Shown one piece after another: positions 35,786 through 48,421 of a DNA stretch of 64,000 nucleotides (positions are counted from its first letter, which is position 1; the number at the start of each line of letters is the position of its first letter). The notes below the pieces were generated by a model that saw nothing but the letters and a program-made list of their open reading frames with translations, searched no databases and was not told the origin of the DNA. Origin of the DNA: Euwallacea fornicatus. Taxonomy: Eukaryota; Arthropoda; Insecta; Coleoptera; Curculionidae. The DNA lies in assembly GCF_040115645.1 (NCBI RefSeq), contig NC_089550.1:1860001-1924000 (forward strand), written 5' to 3'. Made by a program: the position numbers and the translations under genes.

Positions 35786-38700
35786 CATGGAAGGTTAACG
35801 TGGGAAATGGATTTTTAATTTCTTCGGACTATCCAATTGAAAAACTTTTAATTGGAGGTCATAGTACTCAAGACCGGCCATCATTCGGCAATTTGCTCGT
35901 TTTTCTAATTAAAGCCGTTTTGGTTCAAAACGCATCTAAATTTCAAAAATTTGAATATACCGCGTAACCGGTCGAAGCCACGGTTGGTCAGATCGGTCAG
36001 TGGTCTCTTCGGGCAACTGCTGTAAATCTTTTTGCAAATAATGTTAAAGTTTTTTGTATTTGTTCACTTACTTGTTCGGTTGAACTCTAATTTGTAGGTA
36101 GTTGTTTCGTCTATTTGTTTTCACCTTTTTCGCTTTGTTACATTTAAATAAAACATGCGAAAACTAATTTGACATGAGGTTTTCACGCTTATGCTGTTGG
36201 TGACGTCGTGTCTGTTTAGTTCCTTCCTCGACTCTGACCAATCGTGACATCGAACGGGCCGCGGGACACTCAAATTTTTGAAATTTGACCATATCGCCTC
36301 TAATTAGGAGATTGAAAAAATTGCGGACTGATGACCGGTCATGACTAGTATGACCTCCATGGGAAACTTTTCCGATTGCGTAATCCGTGCAGGCGCAGAA
36401 AATGAAAACCGCTTGCTCATGTTAATCGCCTGCATCCGGGGTTTGCCTTGACACCCCTCGGTATACCGAAGCGGAGGGTTGCAACCAACGCCCTATGAGA
36501 TCTACGTACAAATCTTGCTTTGCATCTAACAAAACCCAAGTAAGTCAATTTCGGTGTCAATGCGAAAATAACAATTTAAATACGTTCGAGTGATATTTCA
36601 GCCTTTAACACCCTGCAATCCTCAAACACGCGTCATTGCTATGAGGTGTGTTGGGCCCAATCGTGACATTTTGGTGTGCCCTATCTCGAGTTTTGCCACG
36701 CCCAATTTCCAACGAATCATCCCGTAGGATCACAGTCTGGCTACAGGCCGCACACAATTCAAAAAATAACCTGGACCCCTCGCCAAATTGATGAGTTTCG
36801 ACAGGAATTCGCTGCACTTGCCCTGATCTGAATTATTTCTGTTGTTTCCCTAAAAGATCCTGAATTTCTCAATCGAGATTCCGCTAACTGGAACAAGGTT
36901 CATGAATTTCCGAAACTCGTTTCCAGTAGTCCGAACTGAAAGACGTTCGGATTTCTTTTGCGGTTTTTTAGTAACTTATCTACACCTGATTTTTTTTTTG
37001 ATTACCCAGAAAGGCTCCTAAATTTCATTCGTGCGTGATACCCAACAGATGTAATCGGTAAGGTCTATAGCGAAAGCCGTCATGAAGCTTGACTATAAGA
37101 AAAATGCCAGTCAAGACAACGTCCCTCGGTTCAAGATCAATAGCAGCCTTACGCTTACAGGGGGAAACAGTTTGAAGAGCGGGAATCCGGCATTATTTAT
37201 TAATAACAAATATGCAGGTGCGACGGAGGAGGCGCTCATCGAGGTGGGTGCAAGCTGGATCGGATGTGTCGGAAGTCTGGATCAGAGTTTTGGTGGTGCA
37301 CAAACTTGTCGCTCTAAAAATACCTTAATTAATTCCCTGAATAAACAAACCTGAAATAGCACCAATGACCTTTGATTGATTAAATAGCAGTTCAAATCCA
37401 CGCGCCGCATTTCTCAATTATTAAAGGCGAACGAAAGGGACTGAAAAATAATTTATGGCAGTGCGCTAACTTTGTAGCAGTTTTCCGATAAACGCCGAAC
37501 ATGCAGGAAAAGCCGCTTTCATAATTTATGAAGGGAAATGCAAGAATGGAACAATAACAGCTTAGGATGTACGATAAATGTTTTATTTGCTCGAGGATAT
37601 GCACGGAAAAGTTACGTCTAAATTTGCTTTCGTTTCCAAGAATGGGACATATTTATGCAGGCTTCAAGGGAGGTTAAACTGTTGGTTAAACTCGAGTTAG
37701 TCCTGCCCTGAACTTTACGACAACAAGGCAAAAACGAAACGTATATCAAACCATTACTCCCAAAAAAAGTTCCACAGTATATTTTCTCTCTGCTACTTTT
37801 CGAGCAATCATAATTTGTCAAGCTAACGACGCTACATTCGGGCAAAGTCATTTTCGTAAGTTCTTCCAAGCGTGGAAACAAACGAATGTAAATAAAATGT
37901 CGACATATTCTTTTGTAAATACTTTTGCCTTTATCCACTCCACTTTTTTGAAGAGGCGATAGAAATATTTCAAAGCAAACTACAATCGTCTACAAGTTAC
38001 CTCTGAATGTGACACGAAAAATGTCCATCCCTAATAACACATTTATCGATTGAATTATCTTTTCCATTCAAAATAATCATAATTTCCATACTGTAAAGCG
38101 ACATTAGGCATGGCTGCTTATAGCTTTCAATTTCCATTAAAAATTTAACACCTTACCCATCGCGCTCTATGGGAGTTTTCCACGATGGATTGGATTGTAA
38201 AGGCGGAATTTGACGTGTTACTTGTCCGGGGACGATTATGCGTTGGGTTTTTTGTTTTCAAATACAAAAGGCTATGGGAATCGTCCTTTTTTTTTTTTTT
38301 TTAGGAGTGTCTGCGAAGGGTGACGGCAATGAAAATACTGGCAAACGCGCTTCTAGGCGGCTACATCTATGGATGCGAAGCGATAGCTGCGAAACGAGGG
38401 GTGAAGAAGTCGAAACGGAAAGCCGACATGGAGAGACAAAGACGACAATGGTAACCGCGAATCATTGAGAGCTGAGCTGAAAAGGCCATCGGAGGTACTA
38501 GGGAAAATCCTGGAACGCAGGCTGTGCGGGAAGAGGTTGCCGCCCGTGAGGGGAGAAGTGCGAAATAGTTTCCTAACTGCACAGAAATGCAACATTAAGC
38601 GACGACGAAGAAGAGAATGGAATAATGCGGAGAACTCCCCCAAACAAGGACAACTTAAGAAGCCACCTTAAACCAAGGTACTTTTTAATGGTCTATGGTA

Positions 38701-38898
38701 AGAGAAAACTCCATTTTCCTAGAATTTTCTCGGCGCGACTGCCCTCATCGCCGTGGTGGCGATCACTCCGTAGATCGCAACGAAGATTTCTCAAATCGGA
38801 TGGTGCAAATTCCGGCGAGTGAGCCTTGAGAACTGCACCAGTTCTTGGGCGAAAGTCGTTTTAAAAATCTGACGCTTGTGTGATGCTTGTGGCATTTA
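35786..38898. other. No gene seen
   Basis: Non-coding; purine-rich patch with overlapping open frames at 38.2-38.8 kb and a poly(T) run at about 38287-38302. Confidence 0.45.
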
Positions 38899-38900
38899 TA

Positions 38901-40145
38901 CAGTGTGAGCTATTTAAAGTGAGAATGCCCGTGTAACTTCTGCATTTATAACTGGATTTCGAGGAACCAAGGCTCGAAAGATAGAGAACAAGAAGCTCTA
39001 TTTATGCCCTAAAAATTGTCGTCTAACTCACCCCACCCAGGCCTACTATAGCTCGTTTTCTATGTCAAAAATCTGAAAAAAATTTAGGAGGTTTTTTTGT
39101 GAAAACTATGGGCACGCCACTGAATTGAGTATTCTTTAAAATGGGCACGTACCGAGTTCCATCGAAAATTAACAATTGTTGACCATTTCAGAGAAGTTCA
39201 TTTTATAGTTGCAAACAATATTATTTTACCAAGAGAGCCACAAAAACAAACTGAAACGTTTAAATTGAATAATAAACGTCAAATTAATTCAATCTATTTG
39301 TCAAAAGTAATGTAATTGGTGGGTTGAAAGGAAATCTAGATGGTACAAATTTTCAAGTATTTTTTCAGCAAAAAGTGATGAATGCTGTGGACGATTTGCC
39401 ACTCGCTTATTTGAGAAATCTCTATTTTCAATTACACGCCAGTTCTATTCGTAATTCCGTTTGTGTGAGATAATATTTAAATTCGCATTTCGAAAATAAG
39501 TGGATTTGCCGCAATGGTCCATTAATCGAATGGCCTCCAAAATCTCCCGATCTCACGTCCTTCGACTTTTTTCTGTGGTGCGCGATCGAACATGAAGTTT
39601 GTAAATCTGGTCCTCACGACATTGAAGATCTTCGAACCCGCATGCGCGAGGCTCGTGAGGAAATAACTCCAGAACAATTGAAAAATGTCCTAAGGAATAT
39701 TTAAAAAATGTATAATGAATTTATTGAATTAAGGGGCGAGCTAGCGGAAACTTTCAAGATTTACTTAACGCATTTATTTATTTTATTTTTTATTTGTTTT
39801 TATGGCTATCTTGATACAATAATAACAATGTTATTTCCAACTATAAAATAGACTTCTCTGAATGGTTAATTATTGTTATTTTTAGATGAAATTTGATACG
39901 TATCGCTTTTAAATTCAGTGGCGTAGTTATTTTTCCCCAAAAAATCACCCTAATCCTTTTTTCCGATTTTTCACGTAGAAAGCAAGTTACAATAGGCCTA
40001 GGTCGAGTGAGTTAGAAAACATTTTTTGCAGCATAAATAGAGCCTTTTAATCTCTATCTTTTTTTTAGTCTTATTTCTTTGAAGTCAAGTTATACATAAG
40101 TGCAAAAATTTTGAAGGGTGTTTTCATCTTAAACGGGCCACACTG
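38901..40145 (+). mobile_element. Tc1/mariner-superfamily element with about 170-bp inverted ends
   Basis: Left tip CAGTGTG at 38901 after TA; right tip CACACTG at 40139-40145 before CA (probably a mutated TA). The inverted ends continue inward. Shared blocks are a GTTTAAG-type segment, AAAGATAGAGA, GCTCTATTTATGC, CTAACTCACYC, AGGCCTA and TTTCTA, to about 39075 on the left and 39965 on the right. Total length 1,245 bp. A broken transposase lies between the ends, on the plus strand. Confidence 0.88.
39421..39704 (+). pseudogene. Tc1/mariner-type transposase C-terminal remnant
   Basis: The frame ending with TAA at 39702-39704 reads FENKWICRNGPLIEWPPKSP, then DLTSFDFFLW (third catalytic Asp region), CAIEHEVCKSG, DIEDLRTRMREAREEITPEQ and LKNVLRNI. 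This is the usual C-terminal order for the arthropod family whose motif is WPPRSPDLTPLDFFLWG. Upstream, FQLHASS stands where FQQDGAPPH is expected, with a stop soon after, so the second catalytic Asp is lost. The N-terminal part was not recognised. Confidence 0.85.
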
Positions 40146-40147
40146 CA

Positions 40148-43100
40148 GTTAGGAAGGTGGGGTAGCCAGGAAGTGATAAAGAGGAGATATATAGGGAAAG
40201 TGGAACAGTGGAAAAGGAGAGGGAGACAGAAGAAACAAAGAGCGTGAAGAGGCAGGAAAAGATTACATTAAGTCCCAAAACTACCTTTATGAATGCGACT
40301 AGTTCTGCACTCCTTTAGTTCTCCGTTTTTCGGAGTGATTGGGTACCACCACGAACAGACACTATGAGGGGAGGTGGGAGAGGGACATGCAGAAATAAGT
40401 GTGAAGAACTCTAGAAAGAGAAAGAGGTGCAAGAGAAAGGAGATGACAAAAGAAGAAAGAGATTGGGGCAATTCTAATAGTTTTAACGTAATAAATGTGA
40501 CAAATTTGATGAAGCTGGCAGTTATCGAGATATTTACTCAGAACAATTGTTATTTGTTTATTGCTCCCGTTACGAGTCTAAACTCGCAATAAATAAACTT
40601 AACAATAATATTGTCAAGTCCTCATCGTTTTCGAACTGAGTAATAAAATGTAGTACTGTTGCTATACACTCATACCTCACGGTTTCGCAAACTATCCGCA
40701 GATTAGTCATTTCGTTCTAATCCTCGCAGATTAGTCATTTTATCCATAAGCATATTGTCACTCACCTAGCAACCAATTTAAGCTACTTGGAGGGAAAAAC
40801 TGTCTGCGGCACCCTATAAGGGACCTAAGGGCAATTTACACTATCTTGGGCAAATGTATACTTTACAAATGACGAATGGTGTGCCGCACGGCTCATTATA
40901 TTTACATTTGGGTTCTGCTTTGACAATCAATTATTCTGACGATCTAACGACAAAGGCCGAAACTCGACGGTTAAGTCGTTGACATTTTTAACCGAGGGTC
41001 GCAATAATCGCCCTAATGCTCTGAAAAATGCTAAACGGTTCGGTGGGAATTTCTGCAATGAATAAGTGATTGATTATGGGTAGTTTATTATGTGGAGTGT
41101 ACGCGAGGCCTTTTTCGAACTGTTTTTGTGATTCGGACGTGGGGAATAGAGACGTGCGTTTAATGTTTGCCTCATTTAAGCCCCCGAGTGTCTGTTGGGA
41201 AGGCCATTATTCATGTAAGAGTGTTACTGCTTCACATTATAAAACATTTCAGTCCTCGAATGACCCTTTTGTACGTCGTCTATAAACTGAAATCACAACT
41301 TTGAACGTGAATCTTCTACCTGCCTCTCCACGTGGAGGATGATTGTCCGATTCTCCCATCGCACCTAAACCATTAATTTAAGCTTCTTCAACCGCAACAA
41401 GGACAAGACAGACGGTTAGAAAAAATAGGATAAATTTAGTTATGGAGATGGTTATCGGGCATCATTATTTTCGATAATGGCATTCAAACGCCTGGGTTTC
41501 ATGTCTAGATGTGATTTCGTTGTGAAGGATATACGTCTGTGGTTTAATGGGATATTCGTTGGGCCCGCTGGGTCGAACTCAACACGAAGGGTTTGAAATT
41601 TCGATGAATTGCACAAAAAGCGTTCTGCAATCGAATCTGGGTCTTGCCAGATCGATCTATATAGATCTAGAAAAGTTCGTACAAACTTCCGACACAGATC
41701 GTTGACCATGGATCCTATCTGACTCTAGAACGCTACAACCAGGGTTTATCAGTGCATATCCTCGTGTGAGCATATCGCTCGGCTAGCAAGGCAAATATTT
41801 GCTCTCACATACCCAAAGTTGTATGAGCCTCTTATCGAGCTTTCAAAGTGCAGATGGTCGAAGCCCTTAAGTCGTATTTTGCAAGTTGGCCCCAAGGCTG
41901 CGCCCGAGTCTCTTTGGGTAACCGAAAATTCCCACTTTTGAGGAGCATCTAACACATTCAAATAAGATTCAACCGACTACCAAATTTGCTTCTGGTCTAG
42001 CGCAACGGTCAATTACCATAGTCACGACATGTCGTGTTTAGTGGCAGCAAACCACAGCAATCAACGACTCATTTTTAATCAATTTTCATTTGCTGCGCCC
42101 ACCATTCCAAAACAGCTGTATAATTTTCAAAGCCCTGTTGCCAAACCTCCCTCGAACGCCCCTCCAAGAGTTGCCCTCAAAGGAGAACTCTCCGTTTCTG
42201 TCACTTAGCCATCTTGCACTTGCTCCTTTGGGTCTGACTACTCAAAAATTTGCGAGAAACTTCGACTAACTTCGAAGTTTACTTAATGCGTCTAGTTGAT
42301 GTGGCAACGTGTGTGCCCTCGCAGGTAGAAAACCCCAGGCCGGGCCCAGATGAAGAACAAGAAGAAGAACCGGGCATTTATAAAAACTTAAAATAATGAT
42401 TCTGATCCCCTGTAATTAGCTACGCTTAACTTTGTCCCATAAAACTTATATATCGGGTGGCTGGTAGGTTGATAAATTAGACCCTTCGAAGCTAGCATAC
42501 ATTGGAAACCCAACATGTCTTTCTGAGGGACCCGACGGCTGAAGGAATGAAAAAGATGAATCAAACGACCAACTTAAATATTTGGGAAGGAATCTCGAAT
42601 GTCTAGTGGAGAGGAAGAGCTAAGTGCTAAGCAATACTAAGTGGGATGGAAGACATGGAGAAAACCTTGAACAAGACAAGCGCTAAATGTTTTCTTGCCC
42701 GCAGTAGATGGAAAGAAACTGAAGAAGCAGAAGAGAAATGTTTCCACTTATTCCGATTTATTTTCCTTCCTCTCGTTTTATTGGTCTCTCGTTAAGCCCT
42801 CTTCCTCATCATCGTTTTCATTCGGATTGGTCTGCAATTGATTAAACTGCTTGTAGCTCTTTGATAGATCCTCCTCTTTAAGACTCTTGAGCATTAACGT
42901 GCACCCAGTCGAATAACATCGTCCATTTCTCCGTGTTGTGTAAGGGTAATCTACGTGACTCACTTTCTCGTCTCATCTCGTCCTCATCTCTCACTCTCTA
43001 ATAAGCGAAGAGAAACTGGACGAATAAACATATTCCAATGCATCACAAATTGCTTCTTTTCCGTATGTTTCTGTTAAGGTTAGTTCAGGTCAGACCAAGA

Positions 43101-43249
43101 ACGGATTATGTTCATTTAACGGTGAAAACCTGACTATTAGGATTTCAAGCAAGGGAATATTGTATTTCTTGCCTAATAGCTCTAGGCAGAGATATATCTA
43201 AAAATCTTACCATTTCAGACGTGACCAAACAGAAAATTCTTTCTTCAAT
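40148..43249. other. No gene seen
   Basis: Non-coding apart from the short tandem duplication at 40697-40740; purine-rich stretch at 40.15-40.47 kb. Confidence 0.5.
40697..40740. repeat. Short tandem duplication, 16-bp unit
   Basis: CGCAGATTAGTCATTT occurs exactly at 40697-40712 and 40725-40740, a 28-bp period. Confidence 0.8.
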
Positions 43250-45390
43250 TCTGCTCAGTTTTATTCAGAATTGATGTCTTTTTAGATACGTTCAAGTCAA
43301 AACTGCGCGCTCTAATCGAGTTAAGGCAGTGGCGCGGCGGACGGTATTCGCAACAAGAGCAAAATTTACCACTTAACAATATCTCGTACTGCGCCACGGA
43401 AACTCAACAGGATTGACTCGTAGCACTATTGTTCGTTAAAAAGGGCGCTTCCGGTCGATTAAGAATAGAGACATTTGATAATTGAGAATGTGCGTTTACA
43501 CTCAAAAAACATACCAATGAGAGAACAGTAAGTTGTAACTTTTCGTTGTTGTGCCGGTTACGCCACTGGAACCAGCCAAAATGGCCAATATTTGTGTTAT
43601 GTCTGAAAGAACAGTATCCATCTCAATTAAGTTGCAAACATTGACGTACAGAAGCCCGATGTTACATTCTATCTCAGACGAGCTAGCATGCAATCACCAA
43701 TACCGCTATTAAATATTTAGTTCCAGTTTTGAATAGGTACTGTGTATAGGCAGAACTGTAGGTACCAGAATGGTAGACATTAGTGTTATGTCTAAACAAG
43801 CAAAGGAACACTGCAGTCGAGTTTCGAACAGTGGCGTGCAGGGGTCTGTTATTACGACCTAAGTAGACGTGTACAAGTAACACATCAACAAGAAAGCAAT
43901 TAAAAATCTGCAACTTTTGAATACTGCGCACTCTGAGCACTCTAATGCAGATGAATGCAAAACGTGAGAAAATTAATGCCCATTACCACTTTATGCCTCA
44001 TTCCAGCTCTGCGCTTTAATTAACTCGAGCACCCCAAAGACCGGTTTCGATCCTATTAGATCTCGTCAGTTCCGTTCATCTCGGGTCAATCAAACGCAGG
44101 CAAAAATCGACAATGTCAACTGTGAGTACGATGGACCTGCGGGAAAAAATAAACGATTATAATAAAAAAATATCTGACCGAGGCCATCTAAAGCCGTAAT
44201 GGACCTTTATTTTGTCAGGTTTTTCTTGCGACTATTTGCATCCATCACCCTTAGTTATAAGTTGGCCTTGAGCCTTAGGTCCTGCTGTTACACAGATTTG
44301 GTCGAGGGGTGACGAGGACGCGCCAGATGGCGCTGCCACTATGTTTTCCTGCAGGTCCAACATAGTTGCCATTGATACAGCCGATTTCTGCATGGTTTGG
44401 TTTGGTCCGAGGTGAATCGAACTGACGACGTCTAATGTGATTGAAACCGGTCTTTGAGATGCTCGAGTTAATTAAAGGCAGAGCTGGAATGAGGCATTAA
44501 GTCGTAATAGGCCTTAATCGTCTCAGATTCAATGTTGTATGTGGGTCACTGAAATTAGCACTAATCATACATCTAGGTGTTATAATGAACTGAAAAAATT
44601 GGCAGTTTAATTATGCCTCAAACAGTGGTGTGCAGGAACCTAATGATATTAGAAGTGATGACGCAACGTTTAAGTTTTAACCAAACTTCTCGTTCCCAGT
44701 TCGGCAACACGAGGGCAAATAAAAAATTTGCAACTTTTGCATGAAAGCAAGTTGACGTTTCAACCAGTGGCGTGGCCGAGCAGCGGCGGTTAAGCAGTGG
44801 TGGAGTCTAGCCGCAGCAATGGATGGACTATCGAAAAGGTGCGAGTTGTGAGTATCTACTGCGTGCTGCGCCACTGACGCTAGCAGCCATCATGCATCTA
44901 GGTATTGTAATGAAGTGGCAATTCAATTAGGTTTCAACAGTGGCGGGGCCGAAGCCTGATATTGAGTGCTAACAAGACTCTCACAATCCAAGCGCAAATA
45001 AAAATTCGCAGCTTTAGAATGCTAAGTGCTACGTCACTGAAACTAACCAGAGTCGTAGATGTAAGTTTTGTGTTTAAGTGCGTGAATTGACACCTTAATC
45101 ACGTGTTAAACAGTGGCGTGAAAAAGCATGATATGAACTTCTAACCAAGACTTTTACAAGGAGCTTTTACAGCAAGTGCGTAATTAAAATTTTACAACAC
45201 GCGAATGCGCCTCGCGTCGCCATAGAAAATAACCAGAGTCGTAGATAGTGGTGGCGCGTTAAAATTCACACTGCAGGAGATTTTTAAACAGCGGCGCGCA
45301 CAAGCGTTCTCGACAGCTTTACCCGAAACAACGCTGCGAGTTGATCGACAAAAGCGCAATTAAAAATTTGCATTTTTTTTCATATTTTTA
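43250..45390. repeat. Degenerate tandem or clustered repeat field
   Basis: A set of blocks recurs in the same order and strand. One block is ACAGTGGCGTG or close variants, near 43325, 43835, 44625, 44765, 44935, 45112 and 45296. Another is GCAAATAAAAATTTGCAACT-like (43895, 44718, 44995, 45355). A third is CACTG, then AACYAACCAGAGTCGTAGAT-like (43565, 45045, 45225), and a fourth is TGTGTTATGTCT (43590, 43785). Spacing varies from about 140 to 310 bp and identity is low, as expected of an old satellite. A further CTGTGGCGTGCA is at about 45808. No coding capacity. A fold-back element interrupts the field. Confidence 0.65.
43977..44513. mobile_element. TTAA-flanked fold-back element
   Basis: The left arm (43977 to about 44155) is matched in reverse complement by the right arm (about 44340 to 44513). 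Blocks shared exactly or nearly so are ATGCCTCATTCCAGCTCTGC, TTTAATTAACTCGAGCA, CAAAGACCGGTTTC and GGACCTGC. TTAA stands at both edges (43973-43976 and 44514-44517). That fits a piggyBac-type target duplication, but the tips (TGCCCATTAC, and GGCCTATTAC read inward from the right) differ from the piggyBac copy at 49473. At 537 bp it encodes no transposase. Confidence 0.82.
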
Positions 45391-47444
45391 ATTTGAAACT
45401 TTTAACGGTTTAGGCAGAAGTGCAATGAATATGAAGGAAGCAAAAATTACAAAATGGAAATTTGCACGCAAATCTGCTTTGCTGTTATCCCATAGACTGC
45501 AGTTGATTATTGCAGATTGATAGAGAATAAAATTGAATGCAAATAGCCACAAAATAAAGCAGGGAATTGAATAAATTAAGTAAAAAATGCGAATTGCTTC
45601 TGAAAAGTTCTGTCTGCTTCGAAATTTGCTTGCAAATTTCCATTCTGTAATCTTTACTTCCCTCGTATTAATCCCGATTTTGCCTCATCGTCCCTGATCA
45701 TTTTTCTGTGCTGTGACACCTGCGACGATTCCGTAAGGAGAATCGCAGCCAGGCGGGATGTCCCGGAGTGACCGGACACGCTCAGGTGACGTTTTATATT
45801 TAAACTGTGGCGTGCAGCATCGGGCTACGACCACCTCTATCTGGACACTATTTCGGCGCCATTTTGTCGTCGTTTGTCCTTGTTTACCAACGGTTTTGGT
45901 TGTTTTAAATTTTTTTGTTAGATTTCGCCGCTCCGAGCTTTATTCCTCTTGAGTCCCACGTAGGGCTATATGCATAATACGTACGTTAGATTTACGATTC
46001 GAATCCGGCCGTGAAAATGCAGTAAATTTTGAATTCTCGCTGACGTGGAAACTCCGTCGAAGTAATAAAGCGATTTAAATGGTACAGTATCCTGGCACAG
46101 AACTAATATTATCGAAATACCCATAAAATGGGGGGGCACATCATGAAAATTCGAGCGGCGTTTATTTATTATTAAAAGCCCGCACAGGATGGTGCAAAGT
46201 TAAATATTACAATTTTCCCGTTATATCGCATCGTAAAGCGTGCACTCGAAATCGCATTTAGGGCGTTCAAATTGTCTTGTACACGTTATGGAGGGCGAAT
46301 GGGAGACACCTCAATTCAGCAGCATCTTAATCCATGGTGGGCACGGGTCGATAAATCGTCTGGTACTGTTTTGGAAACACGCCATACACAATCCCATAAG
46401 CCTGGCCATATAGAAATCTGAAACCGCGACGAGATTTATCGCTTCCACACCTTCGTTAACCAAAAGGTACAGTGAAAGGTAATCAGTGTAGAACGAATTT
46501 GAATGATATTTTCAAATGGGCGCGTTGCACGCGAATCGGTCTCAAGTTTAATATTCTCGGTAGTTCGAGTGGGTACTTGCGGTTTTCGTAATGGCAAATG
46601 ATTGAAACTGCGTTGGGATTTACGTAATTTTGCTGTTTCCTTCAAAGTAAAGTGCCGGCCAAAGTCTCATGAACGAAGATCTCGACTAATATTGTCGCTG
46701 TAACCGTAAACTCTCGAAGAAAATAAACTCTGGCTCTTTTTTTAAGCTATCGATTGTCACCTTTCAACCTCCGGTGAAACAGGAACTAATCAGTCTTAAC
46801 CTTCCCGGCACTTCCGGGTAAATCGAAGCCTGACAACCAGTCACGGATTAGCCGGCTTCGAGGAAGGAAAATGGAAACTCCCTTATTGGACCTAACGAAC
46901 TGTTATTTTTTAAGGGGGCGACCTTTCGGGAAAGCGATACTGACCGATTTCTCTTTAAATCACGCGTATCAGGCACACACCCATTTACATAACGGAAAAT
47001 AATAATAGGGAAAATTAAGGGGACCGTCGAGCCTCAAGTCGCCACCAGCACGAGTGGTAGTCGTCGCACAAGTCTCGAAAAGCCCGCGGTGCACCCATAA
47101 TTCTTCGCAAGAAAAAACCTCACTAGTGCCTTAAAAAATGAATGACTACGGGCCTTGAGGGTCTCTTAAAGCCGTTTCGGAATGCTTAAGTGGCCTCAAA
47201 AATTAAAGCAACCTCAAAAGTTTCCAACATCCAGTTTAGCTCGCCGCGACGCTGGTTTTTTCGGGAAATTGTAAGAAATATAAATTTTGCTGGGCGAAAA
47301 CGGGAGTTTTTCTGCCCCGGCTTAGCTCAAGGCTCAGACACGTCGTACTTACCTTGGCGTCGCTCGGCGACCACTTTCCACCATGAATTTCCGCTCGGCT
47401 AGAGAGTTGGGGACGGATCTGGCGCAAGAAATGAAAATCGGTTT
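45391..47444. other. No gene seen
   Basis: No coding signal. The GC-richer part at 47.0-47.4 kb marks the boundary with the AT-rich putative Sox14 3' UTR. Confidence 0.45.
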
Positions 47445-48118
47445 GAGTTAAATTGAAAAATCGTCATTTTTATTAGCCATATAATAATATATTTAACAGC
47501 AACTACGATACAAAATTTACACACTATATAATAACTTCAATATAGTAATATGATTATAATACATAGGATTTACAAAATGCGTGTATTTATCTTACATGAA
47601 AAAATATTGCTATACTCGTAATCTCTTCTGTAATTCGTTCACCAATAAGAAAAGTTAATAACAATGCGAAAAACCTATAACGAACGATCCCCTCGCTTAT
47701 ACAAACAAAAACGTCTTCGACCAGATTCTCAGAAAATTCAGAAAGCAGATCCTTCAAACATCAGCATCGTGATCGTTTATTAAAATTATTGCAACTTATA
47801 TCGACGTTTCATAACGACCTCCTCTTCAATAATATAACAAAAACAATTTTTACAATATGAGCAATTTACAAGTTTTATGTACAAAACTGCCAATGAAGAT
47901 GCAGACTATTACCCAAAAGTTACAGTCGAAAAGTGTTGGTTGTGTGTGCATGAAAGTTAGACACTTGTTTCTATAGGCTAACCAACCAGAATAATTTGAC
48001 TTTTTAGTACCGAAATTTAAGTCGTTGTTGTGTTGATCAGCCCTTGTTAAACGTGTGCTTTGGTTCGACCTCACGAGCAGTCGAAGTCCTACAATCTAAG
48101 TCAGTCGAAACTTGCACA

Positions 48119-48172
48119 GGGGGCGCCAGTGCGCCGAAGCGTAATTAGGCCTTATCGGCCGCTGACGCCCCC
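48119..48172 (-). repeat. GC-rich imperfect hairpin
   Basis: GGGGGCG (48119-48125) pairs with CGCCCCC (48166-48172); after one mismatch, CAG (48127-48129) pairs with CTG (48162-48164). The loop holds a second small stem (GGCC, five bases, GGCC). The block is a GC island in AT-rich sequence, about 200 bp from the other hairpin. Confidence 0.5.
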
Positions 48173-48373
48173 CGGTGGTATTTCAGGTAACTCTGCAACT
48201 CCTCTTAACTACTTGGGTACAAAAATACACCGAATGTTACACTACTTTTTCATACTGTACCATTTCAGGCTCATAAAATTTTAAAATTCGAAAACTCTTT
48301 ATATAAGGACAGTCGATCTAATTATTATTATTATTATTAATTATTAATTCTGGTTTTTTCACTTAATGGCCCT

Positions 48374-48421
48374 GGGTGCAAATGGGCGGCGAATGTAAGT
48401 TTAACCTGCCCATTTGCACCC
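48374..48421 (-). repeat. Perfect 14-bp stem hairpin in the putative Sox14 3' UTR
   Basis: GGGTGCAAATGGGC at 48374-48387 is repeated as its exact reverse complement at 48408-48421, leaving a 20-nt loop. The stem is GC-rich inside a very AT-rich tract. It would form in either strand's RNA. It is too short for a usual microRNA precursor stem. It may be a structural RNA element or the relic of a small inverted-repeat element. Confidence 0.7.

Noticed and set aside
45985..46010. B-box-like GATTCGAATCC suggesting a tRNA gene
   Set aside because: No A box at the right distance upstream and no acceptor-stem pairing.
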